From Pelagibacteraceae bacterium AG-430-E20 (GTDB lineage: Bacteria; Pseudomonadota; Alphaproteobacteria; Pelagibacterales; Pelagibacteraceae): a stretch of DNA of 48,509 nucleotides. The position numbers were made by a program, and so were the translations under genes. Shown here piece after piece: positions 26,991 to 36,163 of the stretch (positions are counted from its first letter, which is position 1; each line of letters begins with the position of its first letter). Location of the stretch: positions 75,149 through 123,657 of the forward strand of contig QCOF01000004.1 of assembly GCA_003209915.1 (NCBI GenBank). Reading direction: 5' to 3'. The notes beneath the pieces were generated by a model. That model did not search any database and was not told the DNA's origin. It saw only the letters and a list, made by a program, of their open reading frames with translations.

Positions 26991-27738
26991 AATTTTAACC
27001 ATAATTTTGATTTTATTTTTAACAGCATGTCAGCAAATTGATGGTGATAGGAAAGTAATAAATTATTCTAATTATTTAAAATATAGTAATACGGGTTTTA
27101 CACTAGTTTATGACGAACAACTTAAAAAAGATAATAAAATATCAAAAAAAATTGATGATAGAGCTTTAGTTATTTTTCATAAAAAAATTAAAAAAAATTC
27201 TTTTGTAAAAATTACCAATCCAGTAAATAATAAATCTATTATTGCTAAAGTTATTTCAAATAACGCTCAATTTTCTGACTTTTATAATTCAGTGATAACA
27301 ACAAGAATTGCTAATGAGCTATCTATTGATTTAAACGAACCTTATGTTGATCTTGTTCTAATTTCTGAAAATTCTACTTTCATTGCAAAAAAAGCAAAAA
27401 CATTTGATGAAGAAAAAAATGTTGCTGAAAAAGCACCTGTTGATGGCATTACCATTGACAATTTGGGTACTGAATTAAATAAAAAAAACAAAGTAAAGAA
27501 AAATAATTTTTTATATTCAATTAAGATCGCTGATTTTTATTATAAAGACTCAGCAGAAAATATGGTCTTGAGAATTGAAAATGAGACAAATTTGAAAAAT
27601 CCATTAATAAAAAAACTATCGAAGACTAAATATAGGGTATTATTAGGACCATTTAGTGATATAAAAAAACTTGAACAATCATTTGATGAAATAAAATTGT
27701 TAGAATTTGATAACCTAGAAATATTAAAAGATGCTTAA
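26977..27738 (+). CDS. RlpA-like lipoprotein with SPOR-like C-terminus
   Basis: A 253-residue lipoprotein: hydrophobic signal then LTAC lipobox with Cys18. The middle (about 60-130) has SFVKITNPVNNKSIIAKVISNNAQFSDFYNSVITTRIANELSID, which follows the double-psi barrel pattern of RlpA but without its usual YG-x-x-F-x-G-x-x-T-A-x-G opening. A Lys/Asn linker follows. The last about 75 residues (YSIKIADF ... KYRVLLGPFSDIKKLEQS) look like a SPOR domain that binds denuded glycan at the septum. The mltB-rlpA-dac order is the alphaproteobacterial one. RlpA catalytic function is doubtful given the divergent barrel. Confidence 0.75.
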   Translation: MNFNKILTIILILFLTACQQIDGDRKVINYSNYLKYSNTGFTLVYDEQLKKDNKISKKIDDRALVIFHKKIKKNSFVKITNPVNNKSIIAKVISNNAQFSDFYNSVITTRIANELSIDLNEPYVDLVLISENSTFIAKKAKTFDEEKNVAEKAPVDGITIDNLGTELNKKNKVKKNNFLYSIKIADFYYKDSAENMVLRIENETNLKNPLIKKLSKTKYRVLLGPFSDIKKLEQSFDEIKLLEFDNLEILKDA

Positions 27739-28882
27739 TAGAATATTAATTTATATTTTTCTTAGCTCATTTTTCTTCTCAATTTCTCATGCTAATTTTG
27801 ACATAAAAGCAAGAACCGCAATACTGCAAGATTATTATTCAGGAGAAATTTTGTATGAAAAAGAACCAGATAGATCTATTTATCCAGCTTCAATGACTAA
27901 AATCATGACCTCAATCATTGCTTTTGATTTAATCAAATCAGGTGATTTGAGTTTAGATGAAAAATTTATTATTTCAGAAAAGGCGTGGAGATTGTCAACT
28001 GCTGGTTATTCCTCTATGTTTATTATGGTAGGAGACCAAGTTTCAGTAGAAAATTTGCTTAAAGGTATAATTGTTGCTTCAGGTAACGATGCATGTATAG
28101 CTTTAGCAGAAGGTATTGCTGGCACAGAGGAGGAATTTGCTTTGTTAATGACAGCAAAAGCAAGAGAAATAGGTATGGAAAATACAAATTTTACAAATTC
28201 CTCAGGGATTAATGATCCTGATAACTATTCTACTGTCAGAGATATTATGATTATGTCTAGATATTTAATAGAAAAACACCCTGAGTTTTACAAAATGTTT
28301 GCAGAAAAAGAATTTACTTGGGATCGCACCGGCGGTGATCCAATTACTCAAGGTAACAGAAATCCTCTACTATATAAAAATCTTGGAGCAGATGGGATTA
28401 AAACAGGATATCTTGCTGTTGAAAAATATTCTTTAGCATCATCTCTAGAGAGAAATGGCAGGCGACTGATAGCAGTAGGCAGTGGTTTTAATACAAAAAA
28501 TTCAAGATCTAAAGAAAGCATAAAACTTTTAACATATGGTTTAACTAATTATGATTTAGTTGAAATAGCAAAATCAAATAAACCTTTTCAAAAAATTGAT
28601 GTTTGGCTTGGTAAACAAGACACGGTAGATGCTTATACAGACCAGGATATTTATAAAACTATAAAAAAAGCTAAAAAAAAGTTACTGAAAGTTTCTGTCA
28701 AATATGAAGGACCAGTAGAGGCTCCAATTCAAAAAAACCAGAAAATAGCAACATTAAGAGTAGTATATGACCAAGAAATAGTTGGTGAATATGATCTTTT
28801 GTCCTCAAAAGAGGTTAAAAAAGTAAATTTTATATCCAGATTAATTAAATCAATAAACTATTTAATCTGGGGTGATGTCTAA
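27731..28882 (+). CDS. dacC: D-alanyl-D-alanine carboxypeptidase (PBP5/6 type)
   Basis: A class C low-molecular-weight penicillin-binding protein, 383 residues, that trims the terminal D-Ala from peptidoglycan stem peptides. A signal peptide (about 1-21, ending SHA) precedes the serine peptidase domain. Active-site motifs are Ser54-Met-Thr-Lys57, SGND (about 117-120), and GIKTGY. A PBP5-like C-terminal beta domain follows from about 280, and the final LIKSINYLIWGD helix is a typical amphipathic membrane anchor. It overlaps its upstream neighbour and tmk by 8 bp each. Confidence 0.94.
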   Translation: MLNRILIYIFLSSFFFSISHANFDIKARTAILQDYYSGEILYEKEPDRSIYPASMTKIMTSIIAFDLIKSGDLSLDEKFIISEKAWRLSTAGYSSMFIMVGDQVSVENLLKGIIVASGNDACIALAEGIAGTEEEFALLMTAKAREIGMENTNFTNSSGINDPDNYSTVRDIMIMSRYLIEKHPEFYKMFAEKEFTWDRTGGDPITQGNRNPLLYKNLGADGIKTGYLAVEKYSLASSLERNGRRLIAVGSGFNTKNSRSKESIKLLTYGLTNYDLVEIAKSNKPFQKIDVWLGKQDTVDAYTDQDIYKTIKKAKKKLLKVSVKYEGPVEAPIQKNQKIATLRVVYDQEIVGEYDLLSSKEVKKVNFISRLIKSINYLIWGDV

Positions 28883-29486
28883 AAAACCTATAATTGTATT
28901 TGAGGGAATTGAAGGGAGTGGAAAAAGTTTTCATTTATCTTCAGTTGCAAGATATTTAAAACAAAAAAAAATTAGCTTTATTAAAATACGCGAACCTGGA
29001 GGCAGTCTTAATTCTGAGAAAATCAGGAAACTAATGTTAAATAATAAATCAAATTTTAATAAAAATACAGATTTATTGTTATTTTTATCATCAAGAAGTG
29101 AGAATATAAGCTTAATTAAAAAAAATTATAATAAAAAAATTATTCTTATTGATAGATTTATAGACTCAACTATTGCCTACCAACATTATGGTATGGGTAT
29201 TAATTTGAAATTAATTAATTTATTAAATAAGTATCTGCTTAAAAATATCAAAATAAATTTTACTTTCTTAAATATAGTAAATAATAAAAACTTATTTTTA
29301 AGACTTAAAAAAAGAAAATCTCTTAATAGATACGATAAATTTGACTCAGCGTTTTATAGTAAAGTGCAAAAAGGTTTTATTAAATTAGCTAATTCAAAAA
29401 AAAATTCATACATGATAATTGATTCAAATTTAGAAATTAAGAAAAATAGAAAATCAATCTTAGATAAAATAAAAAAATTAATTTAA
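28875..29486 (+). CDS. tmk: thymidylate kinase
   Basis: Phosphorylates dTMP to dTDP; 203 residues. The P-loop is FEGIEGSGKS, followed by REPGGS and the DRF-x-x-ST-x-AYQ motif (DRFIDSTIAYQHYG). I chose the ATG at 28875; a GTG immediately before it (28872) could serve as well and adds one residue. The lid region is Lys/Arg-rich (LRLKKRKSLNRYDKF). It overlaps dacC by 8 bp and precedes holB by 3 bp; tmk-holB adjacency is near universal in Proteobacteria. Confidence 0.94.
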   Translation: MSKKPIIVFEGIEGSGKSFHLSSVARYLKQKKISFIKIREPGGSLNSEKIRKLMLNNKSNFNKNTDLLLFLSSRSENISLIKKNYNKKIILIDRFIDSTIAYQHYGMGINLKLINLLNKYLLKNIKINFTFLNIVNNKNLFLRLKKRKSLNRYDKFDSAFYSKVQKGFIKLANSKKNSYMIIDSNLEIKKNRKSILDKIKKLI

Positions 29487-29489
29487 TAT

Positions 29490-30413
29490 ATGGAACCTTC
29501 ATTACAACAAAGTTTATTTGGGCATTATGAAACTTTTGACACATTCAAAAATTTATATTTAAGTAAAAAATTTCCAAATAAAATAATTTTATCTGGTGAA
29601 ATGGGTATAGGTAAATGTACCTTAGCTTATCATTTAATTAATTATACTTTATCCTTAAATGAAGATCATAGTTATGATACGAAAAATTATAAAATTAATA
29701 GTGAAAACAAATCTTTTAAGTTAATTAAGAATAAATCAAATCCTAATTTTAACATCATTGATGTTGAGGAAGGAAAAAAAAATATTGATATTAATCAAAT
29801 CAGAGATCTTATTTCTAATTTAAACAAATCATCATTTAACGAAGACCCTAGGTTTGTTTTGATAGATAATATTAATTTACTAAACCTTAATTCAGTCAAC
29901 GCATTGCTCAAAGTAATTGAGGAACCCAATGATAATATAAACTTTATCTTAATAAATAGTAATAAACGAGTACTTCCTACTTTAAAATCGAGATGTATAA
30001 ATTTTAAAATTTCTCTTTCTCAAAATGAGACTATTGAAATAGCTAATATGATTATAAATCAAGATATTTACGACATATTTAATGAGGAATTAATTAATTA
30101 TTATACTACACCTGGACAATTATTAAAAATTTTAAAAGTTTCAGAAGAGTTTGAAATAGATGTAAAAAATTTATCATTAAAAGATTTTTTATTATTGATA
30201 ATTAAAAATAAACTTTACAAAAAAGATAAAATATTAATTGAATTGACCTACACATTTATTGAAAATTTCTTTAGGAGCAAAGTTAGTATTAAAAATGTCG
30301 AAATATTAAATTATTATAACTATTTTTTAAAAAAAATTATAAATACTAAAATTTATAATTTAGACGAAGAAACTCTTTTTATGGAATTTGAAGATCGAAT
30401 ATTAAATGGATAA
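29490..30413 (+). CDS. holB: DNA polymerase III delta' subunit
   Basis: The clamp-loader delta' subunit, 307 residues, AAA+ fold. A degenerate Walker A reads GEMGIGKCT, with Cys where Ser/Thr coordinates Mg in active ATPases; delta' is not expected to hydrolyse ATP. The SRC motif is present (LKSRCINFK), preceded by NALLKVIEEPNDNINFILI, the usual delta' signature. The zinc-binding Cys cluster found in gamma/tau and E. coli delta' is absent. It overlaps metG by 8 bp. Confidence 0.9.
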   Translation: MEPSLQQSLFGHYETFDTFKNLYLSKKFPNKIILSGEMGIGKCTLAYHLINYTLSLNEDHSYDTKNYKINSENKSFKLIKNKSNPNFNIIDVEEGKKNIDINQIRDLISNLNKSSFNEDPRFVLIDNINLLNLNSVNALLKVIEEPNDNINFILINSNKRVLPTLKSRCINFKISLSQNETIEIANMIINQDIYDIFNEELINYYTTPGQLLKILKVSEEFEIDVKNLSLKDFLLLIIKNKLYKKDKILIELTYTFIENFFRSKVSIKNVEILNYYNYFLKKIINTKIYNLDEETLFMEFEDRILNG

Positions 30414-31947
30414 AAATTTTTATATAACAACACCTATATATTATCCCTCTGCAAGGCCTCACATGGGTCATGCTTATTCAAGTATTATTGCTGATTTTTT
30501 TTCACGATTTAAAACTATTGATGGATACAAAGTTTATTTCCTAACTGGTACTGATGAGCATGGACTAAAAATTCAAAGATCAGCAGAGAAAGAAGGTCTA
30601 GATCCTCTTAAATTCTGTGATCAAATTAGTAAAACTTTTAGAGATTTATCTAAAACTTTAAATTTATCCAATACAGATTTTATACGAACTACTGAAGAGC
30701 GACATAAGAAAACGGTTCAACATTTATGGAAAGAGCTAGAAAAGAATGATGATATTTATCTTTCCAATTATTCGGGATGGTACTCTGTTTCAGATGAAGC
30801 TTTTTATAATGAAGATGAAATAGAAGAAGTAGAAGGTAAAAAAATTTCAATTAGTTCTAAATCAACGGTTGAATGGATAGAGGAGGAATCATATTTTTTT
30901 AGACTTTCCAAATGGGAAAAACCCTTATTAGATTTTTATGAAAAAAACCCTAATTTTATTTCACCTGCATCAAGAAAAAATGAGGTAATAAATTTTGTTA
31001 AAAGTGGTCTTAAAGATCTTTCAGTAAGTAGAAAATCTTTTTCATGGGGAATTAAGGTCCCTAAGAATGATAAACATGTTATTTATGTTTGGCTTGATGC
31101 ACTTACTAACTATATAAGTGCTTTAAATTACCCCAATAAAGAAGATGAATTGTTTAAAAAATTTTGGCCTGCCTCAATACATTTAATTGGTAAAGATATA
31201 TTAAGATTTCATGCTGTATATTGGCCAGCTTTTTTATTAGCTGCTAAAGTTGAATTACCAAAAAAAGTTTATGGTCACGGGTGGATACTTTCGGGAGATG
31301 AGAAAATGTCTAAATCAAAAGGCAATATCTTAGATCCATTGCAAATTATTGACGAATATGGCCTAGATCCATTAAGATACTATTTAATAAAAGAAGTCTC
31401 TTTTGGCAACGATGGAAATATTTCACAAGATAAATTAGAGGACTGTATAAATAGTGATTTAGCAAATAATTACGGAAATTTATGTCAACGTGTTATTGCT
31501 TTTGCAATAAAAAATTGTGATGGGAAAATACCAGAAAAAATAAAATTTGAAGAAGATGATTTAAATATTTTAAATAAATTTGGTGACAATTTAGAAAATA
31601 TTAGATCTAAGATAGATCATCAAAATTTAAATTTTTATATTGACTATATAGTTAATTCACTTTTTGAGGCTAATAAATATTTTAACGACCAAGAACCATG
31701 GAAAAAAAAAGACGATATTATTAGATTAAATACTATCGTATTCACAGCCTTGGAAATTATAAGAAAAATAAGTTTTTTACTCTATCCTATAATCCCAGGA
31801 TCAGTATTAAAGGCTTTAAAAATATTTAATCTTGGTGAAAATGACATTAAATTAGAAGACATATCTAAAAATGAATTTTTAATTAAAGGAAATAGTATAA
31901 ATAAAATAGACATACTTTTTAAAAAAATAGAAAAAGATAATGATTGA
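30406..31947 (+). CDS. metG: methionyl-tRNA synthetase
   Basis: A class Ia synthetase for methionine, 513 residues. The HIGH motif is HMGH at 19-22 (ARPHMGHAYSS), and KMSKS is at 300-304. The connective domain shows GWYSVSDEAFY...VEWIEEESYFFRLS without the knuckle cysteines, the zinc-free alphaproteobacterial form. The C-terminal tRNA-binding OB domain of longer MetRS proteins is absent. It is coupled by 8-bp overlaps to holB and tatD. Confidence 0.95.
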   Translation: MDKNFYITTPIYYPSARPHMGHAYSSIIADFFSRFKTIDGYKVYFLTGTDEHGLKIQRSAEKEGLDPLKFCDQISKTFRDLSKTLNLSNTDFIRTTEERHKKTVQHLWKELEKNDDIYLSNYSGWYSVSDEAFYNEDEIEEVEGKKISISSKSTVEWIEEESYFFRLSKWEKPLLDFYEKNPNFISPASRKNEVINFVKSGLKDLSVSRKSFSWGIKVPKNDKHVIYVWLDALTNYISALNYPNKEDELFKKFWPASIHLIGKDILRFHAVYWPAFLLAAKVELPKKVYGHGWILSGDEKMSKSKGNILDPLQIIDEYGLDPLRYYLIKEVSFGNDGNISQDKLEDCINSDLANNYGNLCQRVIAFAIKNCDGKIPEKIKFEEDDLNILNKFGDNLENIRSKIDHQNLNFYIDYIVNSLFEANKYFNDQEPWKKKDDIIRLNTIVFTALEIIRKISFLLYPIIPGSVLKALKIFNLGENDIKLEDISKNEFLIKGNSINKIDILFKKIEKDND

Positions 31948-32701
31948 TTCACACTGTCATCTTGATCATGAACCATTAATGAGTGATCTTAATAACGTAA
32001 TACAAAGATCAAAAGATGTTGGCATTAAAAAATTGCTAACCATATCAACATCAATAGATAGTTTTTCTAAAATTAAACAATTGATCCATAAAGACGACAT
32101 TATTTATGGTACAGTTGGTATTCATCCACACGAAAGTGACAAAAATGTTTTAGCTTCCTCTCAATTAGTTCAGAATTTTAAAGAAAATGATAAAATTATT
32201 GGCATAGGTGAAACTGGACTAGATTTTTATTATAATAATAGTGATCGTGACAAACAAATATCGAGTTTTAAAGAACACATAGAAGCTTCAATTGAGACCA
32301 AGTCACCATTAATTGTTCATTCAAGAAATGCAGAAGATGAGACATATGAAATACTTAATTCATATAAAAATAATGAACTTAAAATTTTAATGCATTGTTT
32401 TACAGGATCTAAAGAATTTTCAAAAAAGCTTTTACTATTGAACTCGTATTTTTCAGCAAGTGGTATTATTACCTTTAAAAATTCCTTAGATTTGCAAGAT
32501 ACCTTTAGGTCCTTACCTCTAGAAAAAGTATTGATTGAAACCGACAGTCCCTTTTTAGCACCAGTACCAAATAGGGGTAAAAAAAATGAACCATCATTCA
32601 TCGATTTTACAGCTAATAAACTAGCAGAAATTAAAAATATATCAAAATCAAAACTTATTGAAATAACAACAGATAATTTCAATAAATTATTTTTTAATTA
32701 G
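31940..32701 (+). CDS. tatD: TatD family metal-dependent hydrolase
   Basis: A TIM-barrel hydrolase of the TatD/YcfH (DNase) group, 253 residues. Metal ligands can be placed: His5 and His7 in MIDSHCHLD, Glu in GIGETGLDFYY, His in LIVHSRNA, His in LMHCFTGS, and Asp in LIETDSPFLAPVPNRGK. Members have 3'-5' exonuclease activity and perhaps D-aminoacyl-tRNA-related roles. The metG-tatD-MBL order is conserved in Alphaproteobacteria. Despite its name it has no role in Tat export. Confidence 0.92.
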   Translation: MIDSHCHLDHEPLMSDLNNVIQRSKDVGIKKLLTISTSIDSFSKIKQLIHKDDIIYGTVGIHPHESDKNVLASSQLVQNFKENDKIIGIGETGLDFYYNNSDRDKQISSFKEHIEASIETKSPLIVHSRNAEDETYEILNSYKNNELKILMHCFTGSKEFSKKLLLLNSYFSASGIITFKNSLDLQDTFRSLPLEKVLIETDSPFLAPVPNRGKKNEPSFIDFTANKLAEIKNISKSKLIEITTDNFNKLFFN

Positions 32702-32706
32702 CAATT

Positions 32707-33477
32707 ATGAAATTTATTATATTAGGTTGTGGTAGTTCAATGGGTGTACCAAGACCGGATGGTTTTTATGGTAATTGTGATCCAAAAAATAAAAAAAACT
32801 ATAGAACAAGATGCTCAGCATTGTTTCAAACTTCAGATGAAAATATTTTGATAGATACTTCACCAGACCTTAGACAGCAACTATTAAGACATAAAATTAA
32901 AAAGATAAATAAAGTACTTTATTCACATATGCACGGTGATCAAACCCATGGTATTAATGATTTAAGGTCATTTTTTATTAATAGCAGAAAACCTGTGGAT
33001 GTTTACGCTGATAAATTCACATCCAATTATTTATTGAAAACTTTTTCTTATATATTTAAAAGTTATTCAAGAGAATATCCAGCAACTTTGAAACTAAATA
33101 AATTAAAAAATAATTTTTTCACATTAAATAATAACAGAAAAATAAAAATTAAATCTATTGAAGTAGAACATGGCAAGGTTAGATCAAATTGCTTTATTTT
33201 GGATAAGAAATTAGCTTATATAAGTGATGTAAGTAAAATTTATAATAAAGACTATAAATATTTTAAAAATCTAAAATATTTAGTTATCGACTGTTTATGG
33301 TATAATTTTCATCCATCACATTTTAATTTAGAAAACTCACTTTCAATGATTAAAAAATTCAAACCCAAACATGCTATTCTAACGAATTTATCACCAGTAT
33401 TAGACTACAAAGTTTTAAAAAAGCTTTTACCTAAAAATGTAATCCCAGCTCATGATGGATTAACAATAAAATTATAG
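32707..33477 (+). CDS. metallo-beta-lactamase fold hydrolase (PhnP-like)
   Basis: A 256-residue MBL-fold phosphodiesterase-like protein. It opens FIILGCGSSMGVPRPDGFYGNCDP, the PhnP/YycJ-type start, then NILIDTSPDLRQQL. The metal motif reads SHMHGDQTHGINDLRSF, so the final His of HxHxDH is Gln. Later elements include EVEHGKVRSNCFIL, YISDVSKI and the VIPAHDGLTIKL ending. Homologous neighbours of tatD in Alphaproteobacteria share this architecture. The substrate is unknown; phosphodiester or cyclic phosphate cleavage is inferred from PhnP. It converges with the peroxidase gene with a 6-bp overlap. Confidence 0.85.
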   Translation: MKFIILGCGSSMGVPRPDGFYGNCDPKNKKNYRTRCSALFQTSDENILIDTSPDLRQQLLRHKIKKINKVLYSHMHGDQTHGINDLRSFFINSRKPVDVYADKFTSNYLLKTFSYIFKSYSREYPATLKLNKLKNNFFTLNNNRKIKIKSIEVEHGKVRSNCFILDKKLAYISDVSKIYNKDYKYFKNLKYLVIDCLWYNFHPSHFNLENSLSMIKKFKPKHAILTNLSPVLDYKVLKKLLPKNVIPAHDGLTIKL

Positions 33478-34017
33478 TATTGCTTCAATTTTTTTTATTA
33501 ATTTACCTGACATAGGTTTAGTGAATGACGCGAAGGTATCCTCAATTTTACCTTCTTTATTTATCAATATTTTATGAAAATTCCATTTTGGAACAGCAGA
33601 TTTTCCATAGTTTTTTTTTGCCCATTTAAAAATTTCATGTGCATTTTCACCTTTAACTTCAGTAATTGTTGTTAAAGGAAAATTTATATTAAAATTAACC
33701 TCACAAAATTTTTTTACTTCGTCGTTATTTTTTTTTTCTTGGTTAAATGAATTTGAAGGAACGCCAAGAACTACTAATCCTTTTGACTTATAATTATCCC
33801 ATAATTCCTGAAGCTCTTCGTATTGATTTGTAAAACCACAATAACTAGCTGTATTCACTACTAAAACTGCTTTATTTTTGTATTCCTTAAAATCTATTAC
33901 CTCTCCAGTTATACTTTCAATGTTAAGATCGTAAAAAATTTTCTCATACTCAGCTTTAGCTAGATTATTAAAAAAAAACATTATTATTGTTATAACTGTT
34001 AAAAAGTATTTTTTCAT
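33472..34017 (-). CDS. gpx: exported glutathione-peroxidase family thiol peroxidase
   Basis: A 181-residue GPx-family protein with a signal peptide (about 1-22, ending AKA), so it probably acts in the periplasm. The peroxidatic Cys60 is in VVNTASYCGFTNQY, and the Trp-Asn pair in VPKWNFHKIL. The loop that carries the catalytic Gln in classical GPx (NQF) reads PSNSFNQE here, so that Gln is absent. Such proteins usually use thioredoxin-like reductants. It lies 9 bp downstream of nhaA on the same strand. Confidence 0.9.
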   Translation of the reverse strand: MKKYFLTVITIIMFFFNNLAKAEYEKIFYDLNIESITGEVIDFKEYKNKAVLVVNTASYCGFTNQYEELQELWDNYKSKGLVVLGVPSNSFNQEKKNNDEVKKFCEVNFNINFPLTTITEVKGENAHEIFKWAKKNYGKSAVPKWNFHKILINKEGKIEDTFASFTKPMSGKLIKKIEAIL

Positions 34018-34026
34018 ATAGCTAAA

Positions 34027-35208
34027 TTAACTTTTAGGCCTATTGGGTGTAAGTAATATCAAAAAGTATCCAAATAAAGTGGATAATAATGACCCAGTTA
34101 GGACACCTATTTTTACCCCATCCATGTACTGTATATTTTCGGCAAAAGCTAAATTTCCAACAAAAAGACTCATTGTGAAACCAATACCGGTTAGTACACC
34201 AACGCCATAAAAATTGTACCAGCTAGTATCATTAGGCATTTGTGCTATTTTAGCTTTAATAGATATATAAGAGAAAACAAAAACTCCTAGTTGTTTACCA
34301 ACGAATAATCCTAATAAAATTCCTAATGGTACTTTGTTTAATAAGGAAGCAAAAGTTAAACCTTCTAGTGATACACCTGCATTAGCGAAAGCAAATAATG
34401 GCATTATACCAAAGGCAACATAAGGACTGATGGCATGTTCAATTTTAATTAATAATGAAAAATCTTTTTCTTTTTTTCTATGAGGTATTGTCATAGCTAG
34501 TAGAACTCCAGCTATTGTAGCATGAATACCTGAATTATGAGTAAAATCCCAAAGAAACAATCCTACAATTAAATAAGGTAAAAATTTTTTGATTTTAAAT
34601 TTATTGATCAATAATAAAATAATAAATGCTACCAGCATTAAGAGTAAATATTTAATACTTAAGTCCCCTGAGTAGAAAAGGGCAATAATAACTATCGCAC
34701 CTAAGTCATCTATAATAGCTAGAGCTGTTAAAAAAACTTTTAATGATAAAGGTACTCGCTTTCCAAGTAGCGACAAAACACCTAATGAGAAAGCTATATC
34801 TGTAGCTGATGGTATAGCCCATCCTTTTAAGGTTTCGCTATCACCATAATTTATGAATACATAAAATAATGCAGGCACTAACATTCCACCTACAGCTGCA
34901 ATTATTGGAAGTAAGGCTTGTTTTATATTTGAAAGTTCACCTTGTAAAAATTCTCTTTTAATCTCCAATGTTACAAAGAAGAAAAATATTGCCATTAATG
35001 CATCATTAATCCAATGAATTACAGAAAGTTTTAATCCAAAATTATTAATACCAATGAATAGATATTTATTTAATGTTGAGAAGTATAAATCTGCCAGGTT
35101 TGAATTACTTATAAATAAAGCAATAATAGCAGCAAATAACAAAACTAATCCACTAGCTGCCTCTAACTTAAAGAACCATTTAAAAGGTTTAGAGATATAA
35201 TTAATCAT
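34027..35208 (-). CDS. nhaA: Na+/H+ antiporter NhaA
   Basis: A 393-residue inner-membrane antiporter with about twelve helices that expels Na+ for H+ at alkaline pH, apt for a marine cell. The N-terminus FFKLEAASGLVLLFAAIIAL is typical. The pair of ion-binding aspartates lies in LTALAIIDDLGAIVIIALFY, and the pH-sensor-side IPSATDIAFSLGVLSLLGKRVP loop precedes it. LTGIGFTMSLFVGNLAF marks the C-terminal half. It starts 4 bp after the zinc-ribbon protein gene and 9 bp before gpx, suggesting one transcript. Confidence 0.95.
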   Translation of the reverse strand: MINYISKPFKWFFKLEAASGLVLLFAAIIALFISNSNLADLYFSTLNKYLFIGINNFGLKLSVIHWINDALMAIFFFFVTLEIKREFLQGELSNIKQALLPIIAAVGGMLVPALFYVFINYGDSETLKGWAIPSATDIAFSLGVLSLLGKRVPLSLKVFLTALAIIDDLGAIVIIALFYSGDLSIKYLLLMLVAFIILLLINKFKIKKFLPYLIVGLFLWDFTHNSGIHATIAGVLLAMTIPHRKKEKDFSLLIKIEHAISPYVAFGIMPLFAFANAGVSLEGLTFASLLNKVPLGILLGLFVGKQLGVFVFSYISIKAKIAQMPNDTSWYNFYGVGVLTGIGFTMSLFVGNLAFAENIQYMDGVKIGVLTGSLLSTLFGYFLILLTPNRPKS

Positions 35209-35212
35209 AAAA

Positions 35213-35704
35213 TTATGAAAGGTCTATAATAAATAGTTTAATATCTTTCAATGTTTCATATAGGTTGAATAATAACACTTCTAAGCCAGGAAATATGTTG
35301 ATTAAAGGTGATTTTAGAGTGTCTAATAAAATAATAAGTGCCCCTAATGAGATTATGAAAACAATTAAATATGAAAAAAATTTGCTATTTTGAGTTTGTT
35401 TATCTAATTCAGTTTTACTTTCAGTTTTTTTGATAGCTGATAATTCAGATTTTAGTTTTTTATTTTCTTTAATTGGTTGTTTTATTTTTTGATCATTAGA
35501 TTTATCATCATTTGAACTTTCACTTTCTTCATTTTCTTTAGTAGCAATATCCTCATTTATTTGTTGAGGCTCTAGTATTGGATCTTCTTTTTTGTAAAAC
35601 CAAATACGATCGCACGAACCACATTGTAAATTGCGACCCTCAGCTGGGATTAAATTTATGTCAATATTGAATTTTTTTTTTTTACAAGGACATTCAATAA
35701 TCAT
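35213..35704 (-). CDS. zinc-ribbon membrane protein (MJ0042-like finger)
   Basis: A 163-residue protein. The N-terminus carries a zinc ribbon with paired cysteines (ECPC near 4-7 and CGSC near 28-31, followed by WFY), like the MJ0042/DUF3426-type finger of alphaproteobacterial envelope proteins. A long acidic then Lys-rich linker (about 45-110, Glu/Ser/Asn/Lys) follows, then one membrane helix (about 109-127) and a short hydrophobic tail. Homologues are often proline-rich linker proteins of unknown function. It is the first gene of the minus-strand unit with nhaA and gpx. Confidence 0.75.
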   Translation of the reverse strand: MIIECPCKKKKFNIDINLIPAEGRNLQCGSCDRIWFYKKEDPILEPQQINEDIATKENEESESSNDDKSNDQKIKQPIKENKKLKSELSAIKKTESKTELDKQTQNSKFFSYLIVFIISLGALIILLDTLKSPLINIFPGLEVLLFNLYETLKDIKLFIIDLS

Positions 35705-35760
35705 GGATTCTTATATATCAGATATTTATTAAAATTCTTTTAATTTTGAAGCTTTAATCG

Positions 35761-35788
35761 TTGAAAATATCAATAACTACTGTATTAG
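35761..35788 (+). promoter_or_regulatory. predicted tRNA-Pro promoter
   Basis: TTGAAA (35761-35766), a 16-bp spacer and TATTAG (35783-35788) lie 10 bp before the mature tRNA-Pro. Because the next genes follow the tRNA immediately, this promoter may also drive the complex I accessory subunit gene and its neighbours. Confidence 0.45.
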
Positions 35789-35797
35789 TAATGCTCT

Positions 35798-35874
<77 letters not shown>

Positions 35875-35879
35875 TCATT

Positions 35880-36161
35880 ATGAAAAAAGCAATAATTTAT
35901 ATTCCGAATAAAAACCCTATGCAATCAGGTCTTGGTAAAACAAATAAGTGGGTATTAGAATTTAAAACAAAAGACCCAACTAAAAATCCTTTAATGGGGT
36001 GGGAAAGTTCTTCTGATACATTAACTGAATTAAAATTAGAATTTTCAACTAAAGAACTAGCAATTAATTATGCAAAAAAGAATAAGATTGAATACGAAAT
36101 AATCGAACCAAGAAAAAGAAAAACTGTGAAAAAATCATATGCAGACAATTTCTTAAAATAA
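35880..36161 (+). CDS. NADH dehydrogenase accessory subunit NDUFS4-like
   Basis: A 93-residue protein of the NDUFS4/ETC_C1 (18-kDa) family, an accessory subunit on the peripheral arm of alphaproteobacterial and mitochondrial complex I. Conserved features are KWVLEFKTKDPTKNPLMGWESSSDT, LEFSTKELAINYAKK and the YADNF ending. The ATG is 5 nt after the tRNA-Pro CCA, so no independent leader or ribosome site exists; translation must use the tRNA-containing transcript or a nearly leaderless processed message. It is followed 2 bp later by the SbmA/BacA-like gene. Confidence 0.93.
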   Translation: MKKAIIYIPNKNPMQSGLGKTNKWVLEFKTKDPTKNPLMGWESSSDTLTELKLEFSTKELAINYAKKNKIEYEIIEPRKRKTVKKSYADNFLK

Positions 36162-36163
36162 TT

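Noticed and set aside
29490..30413. Inactivated ATPase in holB because of the Walker A Cys
   Set aside because: Delta' subunits generally have degenerate Walker A motifs and need not hydrolyse ATP, so this is not a sign of decay.
30406..31947. Loss of zinc knuckle in MetRS as a novelty
   Set aside because: The zinc-free connective domain is usual for alphaproteobacterial MetRS.
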